Part shown: piece by piece, positions 20,336-32,580 of the stretch
Numbering within the stretch: the stretch's first letter is position 1
Layout of the letters: each line of letters begins with the position of its first letter
NCBI GenBank assembly: GCA_011799875.1
Contig: CM022299.1
Span: forward strand, 212,542,070 to 212,606,069
Direction of reading: 5' to 3'
Length of the DNA stretch: 64,000 nucleotides
Source: Thinopyrum elongatum
Taxonomy: Eukaryota; Streptophyta; Magnoliopsida; Poales; Poaceae
The notes under the pieces: model-generated
The model's input: only the letters and a program-made list of their open reading frames with translations
Told to the model about the DNA's origin: nothing
The model's database searches: none
Program-made: the position numbers and the translations under genes

Positions 20336-21869
20336 TGATACGTCTTCATCGTATCTATAATTTTTTATTATTCCATGCCAATATTATACAACTTTCATAT
20401 ATTTTTGGCAACATTTTATATGATTTATTGGACTAACATATTGATCCAGTACCCAGTGCCAGTTCCTATTTGTTGCATGTTTTTTGTTTCACATAATATC
20501 CATATCAAACGAAGTCCAAACGCGATAAAAATTTACGGAGAATTATTTTGGAATATATGTGATTTTTGGGAGGTGGAATCAATGCAAACGGAGGCCCATA
20601 GCCTCCACTACCCACCAGGGCGCGCCTGGCACCTCCTAGCGCGCGGTGGTGCCTTGTGGGCACCCCGTAAGTTGGTTGGGGCTCTTCTTCGAGAGCAAGA
20701 AATATAATTTATGGGAAAAATCGTGTAAAAATTTCAGCGCAATCGAAGTTACGGATCTTCGGGAATTTAAGAAACAGTGAAGGGCCAGAAAACAGGAACT
20801 TGAAACAAAAGAGAACAGAGAGACAGATCCAATCTCGGAGGGGCTCTCGCCCCTCCGCCGCCATGGAGACCATGGACCAAAGGGGGAACTCTCCTCCCAT
20901 CTAGGGGGGAGGCCAAGGAAGAAGAAGAAGGAGGGGGCTCTCTCCCCCTCTCTCCCGGTGGCGCCGGAACGCCGCCGGGGCAATCATCGTGTGACGGCGA
21001 TCTACTCCAACAACTCCGTCATCTTCACCAACAACTCCATCACCTTCCCCCATCTGTATTCAGCGGTCCACTCTCCCGCAACCCGCTATACCCTCTACTT
21101 GAACATGGTGCTTTATGCTTCATATTATCATCCAATTGTATGTTGCCATCCCATGATGCTTGAGTAGTTTTTTGTTGTCCTATCGGTAATTGGTGAATTG
21201 CTATGATTGGTTTATTGCTTGTGGTTATGTTGCTGTCCTTTGGTGCCCATCATATGAGCGCACGTGTCGATCACACCATAGGGTTAGCTGTATGTTGATA
21301 GGACTATGCATTGGAGGGCAAGAGTGACAGAAGCTTCTTCTTAACATAGAAACTGATGCATACGGGATTGAAGGGGGACCAATATATATCTTAATGCTAT
21401 GGTTGGGTTTTACCTTAATGAACGTTAGTAGTTGCGGATGCTTGCTAATAGTTCCAATCATAAGTGCATAGAATTCCAAGTAAGGGATGACATGCTAGCA
21501 GTGGCCTCTCCCACATAAAAACTTGTTATCGGTCTAGTAACGTAGTCAATTGCTTAGGAACAATTCCACAAATCCTACCACTACTAATCCACACTCGCTA
21601 TACTAATTTAATTGTACTTTAATTAGAACAGCACCTACTTTTTATTTTCATGTTCTTTATTATCTTGCAAACTTATCCCTTCATGCCTACAAAACACTTC
21701 TAGTTTTATTCTTGTTCTAGGTAAAGCAAACATTAAGTGTGCGTAGAGTTGTATCGGTGGTCGATAGAACTTGAGGGAATATTTGTTCTACCTTTAGCTC
21801 CTCGTTGGGTTCGACACTCTTATTTATCAAAAAAGGCTATAGACGATCCCCTATACTTGTGGGTTATCA
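20336..21869 (+). repeat. 3' LTR (1534 bp)
   Basis: Begins TGATACGTCTTCATCG and ends cttgtgggttatca. Its start resembles the 4971 LTR and its end resembles the LTR ending at 61505. It contains a decayed GC-rich module at about 20610-20670 (ggcgcgcctggc...). The right flank (caaaa) cannot be matched to a left flank. Confidence 0.78.
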
Positions 21870-22739
21870 CAAAACTCCAAGGATTGCTCGCAACTCTTGA
21901 TGGTCTACATCAACATTGAGTGTCCACATCTACACTATCTACATGAAGTCATCATCGACAAAACCCAAGGTTAGTTGATCCCTCTTTGGGGGGATATCAC
22001 ATCTAGGGGGAGATTTGCTCCAAAATTGAGCTAAAGCAACTCTAATGGTGTGAACACATAAATGCTTTATGTAAAAGTGGTAACCCACTTGTGCTTAAAC
22101 AATGAGTATGCCCTATGATCAAATATTCTCATTTGGATCCTAAGTCAATATACTCATATATAGATGACCTAGTCATCGCCAATTGTGTGATAGATGCTAG
22201 AATTGCTTGTGCATGTTTGACGCGTATTTTATTTGCTATTTTTGTGTGTGAGCATGTTGGAATGCATTTTTCCTCATTCAAGGACATCAACTTTTTGTTT
22301 TGATTGTCTTGGTTTTTCTGGCCAAGTGGATGTACAAGAATGCCTAAGCACCTTCTCTAGCTATCTATTCATTCTTGTCTTAAATTCTCTTCATGCTACA
22401 TCACAAAATTTGACTGGTCTTTTTTGGACCCTCCGGGCGAGGCGCGCTCGGAGTCACCGATCTGTCAATGATTGAACTCCACAACCTTCTAAATGCCTTT
22501 TGATTTGACCAACTCACTCCCAGTCGGTCTCGCCGAAACCATTTGGATTGCTCTGGCTTTTCATCTCGGTGCAACCGATCTGAACCGTCTCAGAGTCACC
22601 AATGTGTGGTACTGCTAGCAGTTATGCATCTCAGTGCCACCGATATGTTTCACTCGGAGCCACCGACAGCTGATAGGTATATAAATATTTCGCGAGCCCG
22701 TACGGTTGAAACTTTCTCAAACATTTCATCTTCGCCCCC
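21870..22739 (+). mobile_element. Left internal piece of a non-autonomous LTR element (continues at 42092)
   Basis: This stretch and 42092-45230 flank the minus-strand Athila-like element and share an unusual motif, TCGGTNNNNACCGA-like palindromes (six here, between 22437 and 22670). The junction is consistent with insertion into one sequence (flanks ccccc and caccc, an imperfect 5-bp duplication). It has no clear ORF. A copy of agggggaga lies at 22005-22013. The 5' LTR is not visible and was probably lost or displaced upstream. Confidence 0.55.
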
Positions 22740-24254
22740 TGATGACCCACAAGTATATGGGATCAATTGTAGCCTTTTCGATAAGAGTGTCGAACCCAAC
22801 GAGGAGCAAAAGGAAATGACAAGCAGTTTTCAGCAAGGTAATATCTGCAAGTACTGAAATTGTAAGTAGCAGAGTTGTTTGATAGCCAGATAATTTGTAA
22901 CGAGCAAGTAACAATAGTAGTAACAAAAGTGCAGCAAGGTAGCCCAATCCTTTTGAGGCAAAGGGCAGGCCAAAACGGTCTCTTATAATAAGCAAAGTGT
23001 TCTTGAGGGTACACGGGAATTTCATCTAGTCACTTTCATCATGTTGGTTTGATTCGTGTTCGCTACTTTGATAATTTGATATGTGGGTGGACCGATGCTT
23101 AGGTGTTGTTCTTACTTGAACAAACCTCCTACTTATGATTAACCCCCTCGCAAGCATCCGCAACTACGAGAAAAGTATTAAGAATAAATTCTAACCATAG
23201 CATTAAACTTTTGGATCCAATCGGTCCCTTACGGAATAGCGCATAAACTAGGGTTTAAGCTTCTGTCACTCTCGCAACCCATCATCTAATAACTACTCCA
23301 CAATGCATTCCCTTAGGCCCAAATATGGTGAAGTGTCATGTAGTCAACGTTCACATGACACCACTAAGGGAATCACAACACACATACTATCAAAATATCG
23401 AACACATATCAAGTTCACATGATTACTTGCAACATGATTTCTCCCGTGACCTCAAGAACAAAAGTAACTACTCACAAATGATAATCATGCTCAAGATCAG
23501 AGGGGTATTAAATAGCATATTGGATCTGAACATATAATCTTCCACCAAATAAACCATATAGTAATCAACTACAAGATGTAATCAACACTACTAGCCACCC
23601 ACAAGCACCAATCTATAGTTTCGGTACAAAGATTGAACACAAGAGATGAACTAGGGTTTGAGAGGAGATGGTGCTGTTGAAGATGTTGATGGAGATTACC
23701 CTCCCCAAGATGGGAGAGTTGTTGGTGATGATAATGACGATGATTTCCCCCTCCGGGAGGGAAGTTCCCCCGGCGGAATCGCTCCGCCGGAGGGCAAAAG
23801 TGCTCCTGCCCAAGTTCCACCTCGAGACGGTGGTGCTCCGTCCCAAAAGTCCTCTCCTTATTTTTTCTAGGTCAAAATGACTTATATACCAGAAGATGGG
23901 CACCGGAGGTGGGCCGAGGAGAGCACAACCCACCAGAGCGCGCCTGGGCTCCCTGGCGCGCCCAGGTGGGTTGTGCCCACCTGGTGGTCCCCCTCTGGTA
24001 CTTATTGGCTCCAATATTTCTCATTTATTCCATAAAAAATCCCCTTAAAGTTTCAGCTCATTTGGAGTTGTGCAGAATAGGTAGCCTGACGTAGCTTTTT
24101 CAGGTCCAGATTTCCAGCTGCCGGAATTCTCCCTCTTTGTGTGTACCTTGCATATTATGGGAGAAAAGGCATTAGAATTACTCCAAAAAGCATTATTATG
24201 CATAAAAACATCATAAATAACAGTAGGAAAACATGATGCAAAATGGATGTATCA
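22740..24254 (-). repeat. 3' LTR of the Athila-like element (1515 bp)
   Basis: Matches 40590-42091. Promoter-like module on the minus strand: inverted arms 23965-23976 and 23923-23934, then TATATA at 23884-23889 (33 bp between). The module centre is longer by 18 bp than in the other LTR. Confidence 0.9.
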
Positions 24255-24268
24255 ACTCCCCCAAGCTT
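24255..24268 (-). promoter_or_regulatory. Polypurine tract of the Athila-like element
   Basis: On the minus strand aagcttgggggagt directly precedes the LTR start TGATACATCC. A near copy (aagcttgggggagg) lies at 25786-25799. Confidence 0.72.
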
Positions 24269-25785
24269 AGACCTCGCTTGTCCTCAAGCGAAAACCGAAA
24301 TAAAAAAACATGTCCACATGCTTAGAGAGAGAGGTGTCGATAAAAACAAAATACGGACATAGAAGCATCATGTAATTTTATTATAACAGCAACAAACTTT
24401 TAACATAAAACTTTTGTCATAGAACTTTTATCATAGACTTCTCATGAATAAGTAACAATTCATCACACAATCGAAGTATAAAGCATAAACTCTATTAGAA
24501 ACCAACAAACTATGTTCTCAGCCAACTTTGCAACTACAATTCATCATCTTTTCAGGAAGGGTCACGTATCGGAGCCTTTAGGCAAGTCCACATACTCAAC
24601 CATCATATAGTCTTCTATGATTGCTAACACTCACCGCATACACATGAGCAAAATGTTTCAACCGGACACATAGAAAGATAGGGGCTTATAGTTTTGCCTC
24701 CCAACATATTCACCTCAAGGGTGATGTCAACAATAATAACTCATGCTGCCCATATTCAACTGGACATATGTGCCTAGATCTTTCCTCACCACATGATGCT
24801 TGCCAAAGGAGAAAAATAAAAGGAAAAGAGAGAAGAACTTTGACTCTTGCATAAAAGTAAATACATAAAAGTAAAAGATAGGCCCTTCGCAGAGGGAAGC
24901 AGAGGTTGCCATGCGCTTATTTTGTTGTATGCTCAACCCCTTAATGCAAGAGAACGTCATGTTATATTGCCCCTTGTGATGGCAACCTTTATTATGCAGT
25001 CTGTCGCTTTTATTCTTCACCATCACAAGTTCGTACAATGCTCAATTTTCTCTTACACTAAATGATCTCACACTTTTAGAAGCAATTTTTATTGCCTTAT
25101 TGCACCGATGGCAACTTACTTGAAGGATCTTATTCAATCCATAGGTATATACGGTGGACTCTCGAAAATAAGATTTGGGTTTAAGGGTTTTTTGGATGCA
25201 CAAGTAGTATCTCTACTTAGTGCGGAATTTTTGGCTAGCAAAGATGGGGACAAGCACCACATGTTGAAGGATCTATGACAATATAACTTCTATGTGAATA
25301 TGAACAAACATAAATCATTAAGTTGTCTTCCTTGTCCAACGTCCACAATTTTGGCATATAATATTTTGATGGGGGCTCACAATCACAAAAGATTTCCATG
25401 ATAGTGTATTTATATGTGAATCTTCTCTTCCCTTATTAATTCTTTCATGAGTTGCATCATTGACTAATGCTATGTTTGTCAATCTCTAATAAAAATTTCT
25501 ACTTATACTTTTCCTTATGTGGTGTTATCACCTACCATAAGATTAGCATATGATCTTTTCATTTATTTTCTTTCTCTTTATTGAAACATGAAAGTAAAGA
25601 AAGCAAAAACTCAAACTAAACTTTATTATATATCTCGCACATGATTACAAGGATGGATTACTAAGCAAGCTCTCAAAAAGAAAGGATCGAACTAAACTTT
25701 TATTCATCTAAAGCAAAAGATAACCATGGATCGAACTAAGAAAAGTAAAGGAAAAAGAGAGTGGGGGTGATACGATACCGGGGCA
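24269..25785 (-). other. Non-coding 3' internal region of the Athila-like element
   Basis: No protein-coding signal in 1.5 kb. AT-rich sequence with short related phrases to the non-coding regions of the elements at 1-6566 and 18179-21869 (for example the primary tract next to cgcttgaggacaagcg, equivalent to their tactcgaggacgagc). Confidence 0.55.
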
Positions 25786-25812
25786 CCTCCCCCAAGCTTG
25801 GCGGAAGCCAAG
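25786..25812 (-). other. Hairpin plus duplicate polypurine tract after accessory ORF
   Basis: A perfect 6-bp stem (cttggc 25797-25802, loop ggaa, gccaag 25807-25812) begins 20 bp after the accessory ORF stop. It overlaps the tract copy cctcccccaagctt (25786-25799 on plus). Confidence 0.6.
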
Positions 25813-25832
25813 GGAGTGCCCATACCCGATAC

Positions 25833-26258
25833 TCAATTTTCTTTTGGTGATGAAGAAGGAGGTGGTGGTGATGATGAAGTAGAAGGATTGTCTTTCCTCC
25901 TTAGCTTACGCTTGAGGATGGAATTCTCATCCTTCAATTCGCTGATCTCCTGCTCAAGCTCCAATACCTTTTTGCATAAATCTTGCTTGTTTTCCTGCAA
26001 GAAACGAAAGGGGATAAACTGAATTTTAGGCTTCTTTGCTTTGTTGGGGAGACTCGACTTCTTAAATTCAATATGCATGTCCCCAGGTTGAGGCAATGGG
26101 GCTTCATCTTCTTCTGAGCTCGTTTCCTCCTTCCTTTTAGGATCATAGTCTTTTTCTTCCTTCGTAGTCCAGCCATTGTGCTCCACATCCCTATAAATCT
26201 TAGGGTTTGCTATATAATCAGCAACATAGCTCTCACCCTCCGAGTCTTGGGACGACAT
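25833..26258 (-). CDS. Accessory ORF of the Athila-like element, coiled coil, intact
   Basis: 141 residues from ATG 26256-26258 (MSSQDSEGESYVADY) to stop 25833-25835, after integrase and before the 3' LTR. In this position Athila elements often carry an envelope-like or other extra ORF; here there is no signal peptide or membrane segment. The N-terminal half is acidic (EETSSEEDEAP). A heptad-rich helix at about residues 90-120 (VLELEQEISELKDENSILK) ends in a basic run, KRKLRRK, that could be a nuclear localisation or RNA-binding patch. The tail is serine/proline-rich. The frame is unbroken, unlike gag and pol of this copy. A GC-rich hairpin and TATA-like motif lie upstream (26339-26467). Function unknown; a retroelement accessory protein is the best reading. 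Confidence 0.6.
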   Translation of the reverse strand: MSSQDSEGESYVADYIANPKIYRDVEHNGWTTKEEKDYDPKRKEETSSEEDEAPLPQPGDMHIEFKKSSLPNKAKKPKIQFIPFRFLQENKQDLCKKVLELEQEISELKDENSILKRKLRRKDNPSTSSSPPPPSSSPKEN

Positions 26259-26338
26259 ATTTTCAGATCTGTCAGGAAAACAGCAAGAAGAGAAAGCAGG
26301 AGATTTCTCCGTGATACGGAGGTCAATAGGTTCGGGGG

Positions 26339-26467
26339 GTATATACAGATTTTTTATCTTGGGAAACAAGCAAACAGAAGAAAAACGGAGTCCGGAAGGT
26401 ACCCGAGGTGGGCACAACCCACCTGGGCGCGCCTGGCTTGCCAGGCGCGCCCTGGTGTCTTGTGCCC
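26339..26467 (-). promoter_or_regulatory. Internal promoter-like module: GC hairpin and TATA-like motif
   Basis: Perfect arms gggcgcgcctggc (26425-26437) and gccaggcgcgccc (26440-26452) with a 2-nt loop lie inside outer arms gggcacaa/ttgtgccc (26410-26417, 26460-26467). On the minus strand, gtatatac (26339-26346) follows 63 bp further on, 81 bp before the accessory ATG. The module resembles the LTR promoter hairpins of the elements here. Promoter activity is inference. Confidence 0.45.
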
Positions 26468-26592
26468 ACAAGGGTGACCTTCCCGGTAGTTTCTTATTTT
26501 CCTAATTTTCTAAATATTCCAAAACTGACAAAAAATATTTTTGTGAATTTTTCGGAGTCCGTTTACTTACCATATCACGTACCTCCTCTTTT

Positions 26593-27034
26593 TCACGATT
26601 CTGGAGTGTTCCGGAAGGACTCTTTTATGTGTTCTTCTGGTGTCATAGTTTGGATAATATTACTTTCAACATTAATGGGCGTACCTAAGATATAATGTTT
26701 TATTCGTTGCCCATTAACAACCTTCGGGTTAGTACCTTCGGTATTATTTATTTTGATAGCTCCAGACCGATAAACCTCCTCGATAACATAGGGTCATTCC
26801 CATTTGGAGAGGAGTTTTCCTGCAAAGAATCTGAAACAAGAGTTGTACAAAAGAACGTATTCTCCAACTTTGAACTCACGCTTTTGGATTCTTTTATCAT
26901 GCCATCTTTTAACATTTTCTTTAAATAACTTGGCATTTTCATAAGCTTGGGTTCTTCATTCATCTAATGAGCTAATATCAAATAACCTCCTTTCACCGGC
27001 AAGTTTGAAATCATAGTTGAGTTCTTTAATTGCC
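26593..27034 (-). pseudogene. Integrase C-terminal segment of the Athila-like element
   Basis: Continues the integrase frame after the nested insertion; the split lies at the ttgcc duplication (27030-27034 and 36213-36217). It reads KRWHDKRIQKREF, VGEYVLLYNS, and KLLSKWE, the conserved C-terminal part of Athila-type integrases, ending with TGA at 26593-26595. Two tryptophan or charged-residue positions have become TGA stops. Confidence 0.75.
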
Positions 27035-30000
27035 TGTAACATCCCAAAATTTGCCAATTTTTGGAATGTTAATAATAAGATAATTGCAATGATTTTCAGG
27101 GTAAATTAAAACCTTTTGAGTCTTGTTTCAAAATCCAATTGCTTTTCTTTTGGACACCTATGAAATATTTCGAAACCACAAATAAAATACAGTGAGAATA
27201 AAATGACTTTCTCAAAATGTGGTGGAAGAATATTTTATGTGAAGTTCTTTGAATTTTTTAAGTTCCATTTGAATTGGATCATATTTGGAGTTTCAATGTC
27301 ATTTAATATTCCCAATTATTTGAATTAAATTTAGTGAGAGGAGATAATATGACTTCTCCAAAACTATTATTGGGAAATATTCAATATTTCTTGTTAGTCA
27401 TTTGGGTATTCATAAAACCCTCAGACATATGTTGGGGAAATTATGAAGCCCATAATGCATTATTAAAACAAGTTTGTGCATGAAAATAAGTTTATTGAAT
27501 TCTGAAATTAATGTGCGTAGAATTGAAATAATAAATAGGTAAACACGAACATTTTAATTCCTGTTATAATTAAACTTTATGAACACACACAAAAAAATAG
27601 TTAATTAGTCCTAAAACTAATTGGGCTAGGCCCAACCAACTCCAACAGCCCAGCTCCTCACCTACACGTACAGGAGGTCTTCTTGCTCCTCACGTTCACC
27701 ACAGGAGCCGCCATGGCGTACAGCGGCTGCGCCCAACGCTTCCCTTCCCTTCCCCCGCACCCGTTGACCTCCTGAATCGGTTCCCCTCATCTCACACGAA
27801 GCCCCCCCCCCCCCCCCCCCCACCTTTAGTAGTGCGCCTTAATGCACGCCCTAATGGCCATTACCACACGGAAACGGCTGCCATTGATGCCCTTAACTTT
27901 GACAACACCCTGCTCCGTTTCGGCTCTTCCCGATGCTATAAAAGGGCGCCCGAGGAACCCCTGTCCACTTCGCATCTCCCAGTCCACGAACCCCTCTCCA
28001 AATCCCTCTGATTCCCGAGCAATTGCTCGCCGGAGTTGAGCGCTGCCGCCTTCTTCCGTTGAAGCTTGCGACCTCTCTGGTAAGTCCCTCGCGCTCGAAC
28101 TACTTCTCTGGGGGAGTCAATCACTGCAAATCCCCCTGACAAATTATTCTTCTCAAACACCCAGCCGGAGCACGACCTCTATGAAGAACACGACCCACCG
28201 GAGCTCCACGCAACTCCGGCGTCTTCTGTACCACACCCGAGGACGAGACCGAGCCCACCTCCGCGTCCATCAAGTCCGCCTCGGCCTCCTCTCCGCCGTT
28301 CAGCTTGCCTTCGTCACCGGAGACTGCCGGAATATCACGAACCAGAGCCGCCGATGTTGCCTTACCACGCCGGCCATCTATCCCCGTAAGCAGCCAGCCC
28401 TCTTTTTTTTTAAAGAAGAAGAGGTATCAGCCAGTCAGAATTTGACACGTGGCAGCTCCATGTATTTCTCGTATTGGTTTTTCAAAAATGTATCCAAAAT
28501 TTGGAAATTCCTATCTCCCAATCCGTATGTCCGATTTCGACAAATAAGATACCCCCGGATTCGTTGGAATCTGTAGTTTTTTATAAAATTATAAAATTTC
28601 AATTTTGAGCAAACTAAATTTTAGTTTTGATTTAAATACTAATTTGAGTAATTTTGCTATATCTTTTATTCTGTAAATCATATAAAGATGTTTTATATAT
28701 GGAAGTTGTACCTTAGGACCTAACCTTTCTGTTGGAACTGATGGATTAGTTTTCCAACATAGTTTAGATACTGTTTTATCATCAACATCTTAATTTGACC
28801 TTCTTTGATCATCATTTAATAACTTCGTTGAACTAAAATTTAATCCTAGGATAAATCTCATAGATTGATCCCTAGAAAACCTCTCTGGTCATTTGAACCA
28901 CCACAAAAATCTTGAGTTACAAGATTATGGATTTAATTCTTTTATCTCGAAACCTATGCCATACCATTGCCGTTTACCCAAGTCAAATATTCCGAATAGT
29001 CTTGTGATAGAGTTTGTTGTATGAACTTGTCTCATAACCCTCATTCTATCAAACCATGATCTTCACTTTGTACCAATTTGACCCAACCCTAGGATATGAC
29101 TATGTCAAGTCTCCTTCAAGACCAAACTAGATCCTATCTCAAACCATAGCCACGTCATGATAATTATCCTACGAATGTATTTATATTGTTAATTTGAATA
29201 TGTCATTTGGATCTTCATTTGGATTTGTTGTGTGTTGAAGTATTTTGTTTTATCGTTAGATATATCGTAAAGTGAAGGAGTGACGATAACAAATAGAGAA
29301 TCAACTTCAAGAATCAGGCAAGTTGCAACTTGATCATTCCTTCTCCTATGTTTTCGTAATATGCATGAATTCTTTTATTATTATGCATGTTTTACGAAAA
29401 AGTTTTGCAAACAACTATTTCTAGTTAAAGCCCTAGGAACTTGTAGCTATGCTTAGCAATGCTTACAAAGAAAGGGGTTGGGGAAAAAGTTTTAAACAAT
29501 TAAACTTGCCCTCTTTCGGGGCAACGTTTTGTGAAAACTTTTGAAAACCAAAACTATATACTATTTTACTTCTACTCCCTGGGCGGAATGGTATTGACGG
29601 GAGCGTCTACAAGTGATTGCACCCATCGGGGTTTTGCAGTGAATGTGCCCGACTGGGGTCTTGCACACAGGTTTTTGGTTGGGACTGCCGTCCAGGGGAC
29701 TGAGATCTTCCAAGTACAGTTTGATGTAGCTTCCAGTACAGCCGTATGCTACTATGGGCTCTGGCTTAGCTTAGTACTAACGGGAAACCCTACCCCAGGA
29801 CCGCCATTGGAGAGAGGCCTTCGTGCCGAAGTTGCGGGCGGCTTGGTCGGTATAGGGGGCTGTTACGAAAAGGCTTCGTCACAATCTCCTCCTAGTCATG
29901 CACCCAAGTGTGTAACGATAAACAGGGTTGATTGTGTCGTGCGGGGAACATGTACGACCTCTGCAGAGGGTTAAACCTAATCGATTAGCCGTGCCCCCGG

Positions 30001-30655
30001 TTACGGGCAAATTTGAGCAACTGAAGACTTGGACTGAAGAAGAATCTCCCCTCTCTTTTCTAAAAATCTGTTTTAAGGGAATAGGTTGAGGATTGAGCAC
30101 AGGGAATGTGTTTCACTTCAAACCTATGTATGTTTTAAACTAATTTTAGAGAATGAGCACTGGTGCGTATATCCAAGTGTCTCACTCCTACCTTTTATTT
30201 GAAAAACTATTTTTGTTTCAAAAGAATTTTACAACATTTAGCATAGGAGAAAATTGGCTTTATGCAAAGAAAACCTCCACCAATACTTACCTTGCATATA
30301 TATATATTTTGTTAAACTTTCCTTTGCAACTTGCGAGTACATTCCACGTACTCATCTGCATCTGTCATGTGCAGATCTCGACAGATTAAGAGACGATAGG
30401 GTTACGGTCTACACTCAGCGAGCCCAGTGGCGTTGATGGAGCCCTAACTTAGCAAGTATGTGTAATTCCGCTGTATTATGTGTCATCATTGAGCTGTGCC
30501 AATGGTATGTATTTGTTTAATTCTGGATCTACCGTTGTAGTAAGAAGATGTATGTTTTACTGATATTCATTCTTGTTACTGTGTGTGCTAGCTACGATCT
30601 AGGGATAGCACAGTAAGCACAGAGACTTGGATTTTACCAAATCCGGGTCGTGACA
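27035..30655 (+). repeat. 5' LTR of the LARD-like element
   Basis: Matches 32581-36212 almost throughout. It contains TATAAAA at 27937-27943 and a splice-donor-like tctggtaagtcc at about 28078-28089, so transcripts would start within the LTR near 27970. The main differences from the partner are a run of 20 C (27802-27821) and a short TA tract at 30297-30308. Open frames within it (up to 147 codons at 29531-29974) are not kept in the other LTR and are not taken as genes. Confidence 0.9.
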
Positions 30656-30658
30656 AAA

Positions 30659-30670
30659 TGGTATCAGAGC
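30659..30670 (+). promoter_or_regulatory. Primer binding site, initiator tRNA-Met
   Basis: TGGTATCAGAGC, the classic plant retrotransposon primer site complementary to initiator tRNA-Met, begins 3 bp after the LTR. Confidence 0.88.
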
Positions 30671-32563
30671 ATACGTTGACTGTAGGACGTGACCCTAGAA
30701 AATGGCTTAGAAATAGGAAGACCTTGATAGGAACAACTTATATTTTCTGTAGTGTTAATAGCATTCTCGTATCCTCTTCTTTTCTTTACTAAGTTCTCGT
30801 CTGCTTTCAAAAACTTAGATGACCAGCCTCCTAGACTCCGATGGTCTTGACACAGATAAGGATTTTTAAGAGCCTAAGGTTACTAAAACAAAGGCGCCTC
30901 CAATATTGAAGTTTACATCCAAGAGGTTGAAGAAGAACTGAAGACACTCAAGACTAAGATGGTTGTGAAGAAGCTGAATATTAACACTACCAAGGAATAT
31001 CCCACATAATTCAAATAGTATACAAGCCCACCATGAGAGTTGTGAAATAAACGAAAGAGTGCGAGTAGTGTACCCGACCATGCCAACTCATGTGAATAAA
31101 GGTACCATAGGAATTGTTTGAATGAAATCTATGAGTGGATTTGGAGATTTCTTGGAGTTCTTTGTCATTGATTTGATTTTGTTGTCATTTGAGTTGTGTG
31201 ATTTAAATCTTGTGTTATTAGGATACGAACTTCGTAGGTTGTATTATTTATTCAACCTTGAGAGGTGTTAATTATGGAAGATGTAATAGAAGACCTTTCT
31301 ACGGCTGAAGCGTCACACATCGAAGACTTTCAAGAACCAAGGAATGAAGACCCTATGACGAAACTATAGAAAACGAGCCCATTATAAACGTTAAGATATG
31401 AGTTGTTTATTGATTGTTGTGTGTGTATCCATCTCTCTTTCTCTAAACTCTACCTCATCTCTGACAAAAAATTAAACCCCATAGAGGAAAGAATTATTGG
31501 ATGGGGTCAGTAACTCGTTCAGAAGAAGAAGAGAAGATTCAGAATGTAGAAGAACTAATGGAAGCCACCAAAGTAAATCTGAATAAAAGGTGCATTCCTT
31601 CTCAGTATTTCATACGAGAGGTTGACACTTGGTGGAAGATGCGTATAGCCATCGACGAATCCCAAAAGGGTGATTACTTGGGAAGAATTCAAGAAGTTTC
31701 AATTTCAATCTTGTCTTGTCATACGTTTCTGAAGAAACCAAGTGAAGATGCGAGGAAATTATCTTATTTTATGGCGGCAAGTTTTACCGCAACCTGTGTA
31801 TGATTAACGCCACCCACAGACGTTTTAATAGTTTTGCAGGTGAAGACCTCTTAAAGAGGAGTGAGAAAGACCGAGTGTTAGAAAACGTGATTCGCCTGTC
31901 TTCATATGAAGTAATGATTTGAGTACGGGATGGATTGGCCCCCATACCGGAGACTCTTATTATATACTGTCGTATGTTTGATTGGTAAATCGGAGAGATT
32001 TGAAACCCTAGTAGAGTGCCGTTGCGACAAGCCTAAAACCATAGAATGGTAAGACGTATTACCCTTATAAATAGGCAATCGTGCCTAACGTAGATGGTAC
32101 GGTGAGGAAGACACATGAACGAATTCTATCAGAAGCTATCGACCACCATGAGAGTCTCGGTAGTAGTTTTGGAATCTATGGATTTTGAGAAAGACTTTTC
32201 TTTTGAGGAAAAGCCCAGTTATAACCCACAGAAGCTCGATGAAGAATCATCATGGAATATAGAGATTGTGGAAAAACCCCACAAGTTTATTTTTAAGGGT
32301 GGTAGTACCCTAAGAATACCCTGAGGAGAAACAATCCAATCAACAACCGCCTGAGAGCAAGGATGGTGTCTAAGGCCTCAAGATATGTCGAAGTGATAGT
32401 AGTAAAAGGAATTGTACCAACGGAAGACATTCCTGCAAGCCGGAGGTGAAGAATAAGCCGCAAGCCTACATATGCCATGAAATAACCCTCTAGAAGTAAC
32501 CCAAGAGAACCAAACCCTAACCTACTTCTTGCTAGCCATTGCAAATCTCGAGGACGAGATTTC
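30671..32563 (+). other. Internal region of the LARD-like element, no polymerase genes
   Basis: About 1.9 kb with only short open frames. The longest, 31501-31803, has 100 codons (MGSVTRSEEEEKIQNVEEL...) with an acidic start; I recognise no domain. A second of 69 codons lies at 32115-32324. These could be gag remnants or chance. An exact 16-bp copy of the polypurine tract lies at 32291-32306. Confidence 0.55.
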
Positions 32564-32579
32564 TTTTAAGGGTGGTAGT
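32564..32579 (+). promoter_or_regulatory. Polypurine tract of the LARD-like element
   Basis: ttttaagggtggtagt lies one base before the LTR start at 32581. The identical 16 bases occur 273 bp upstream. Confidence 0.7.
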
Positions 32580-32580
32580 T

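Larger units (their letters stand above)
18179..21869 (+). mobile_element. 3' part of a gypsy-type element (internal region plus 3' LTR)
   Basis: The internal sequence starts abruptly at 18179, inside the first arm of a hairpin, next to the CACTA terminus. It carries hairpin and repeat modules matching those at 2490-4950, a polypurine tract at 20322-20335, and a 3' LTR at 20336-21869. No coding region, primer site or 5' LTR remains. The element was cut by the CACTA insertion or by a deletion. Confidence 0.75.

Noticed and set aside
29531..29974. 147-codon open frame in the LARD-like LTR
   Set aside because: The corresponding frame in the other LTR (35048-35446) is shifted and shorter, so it is not maintained.
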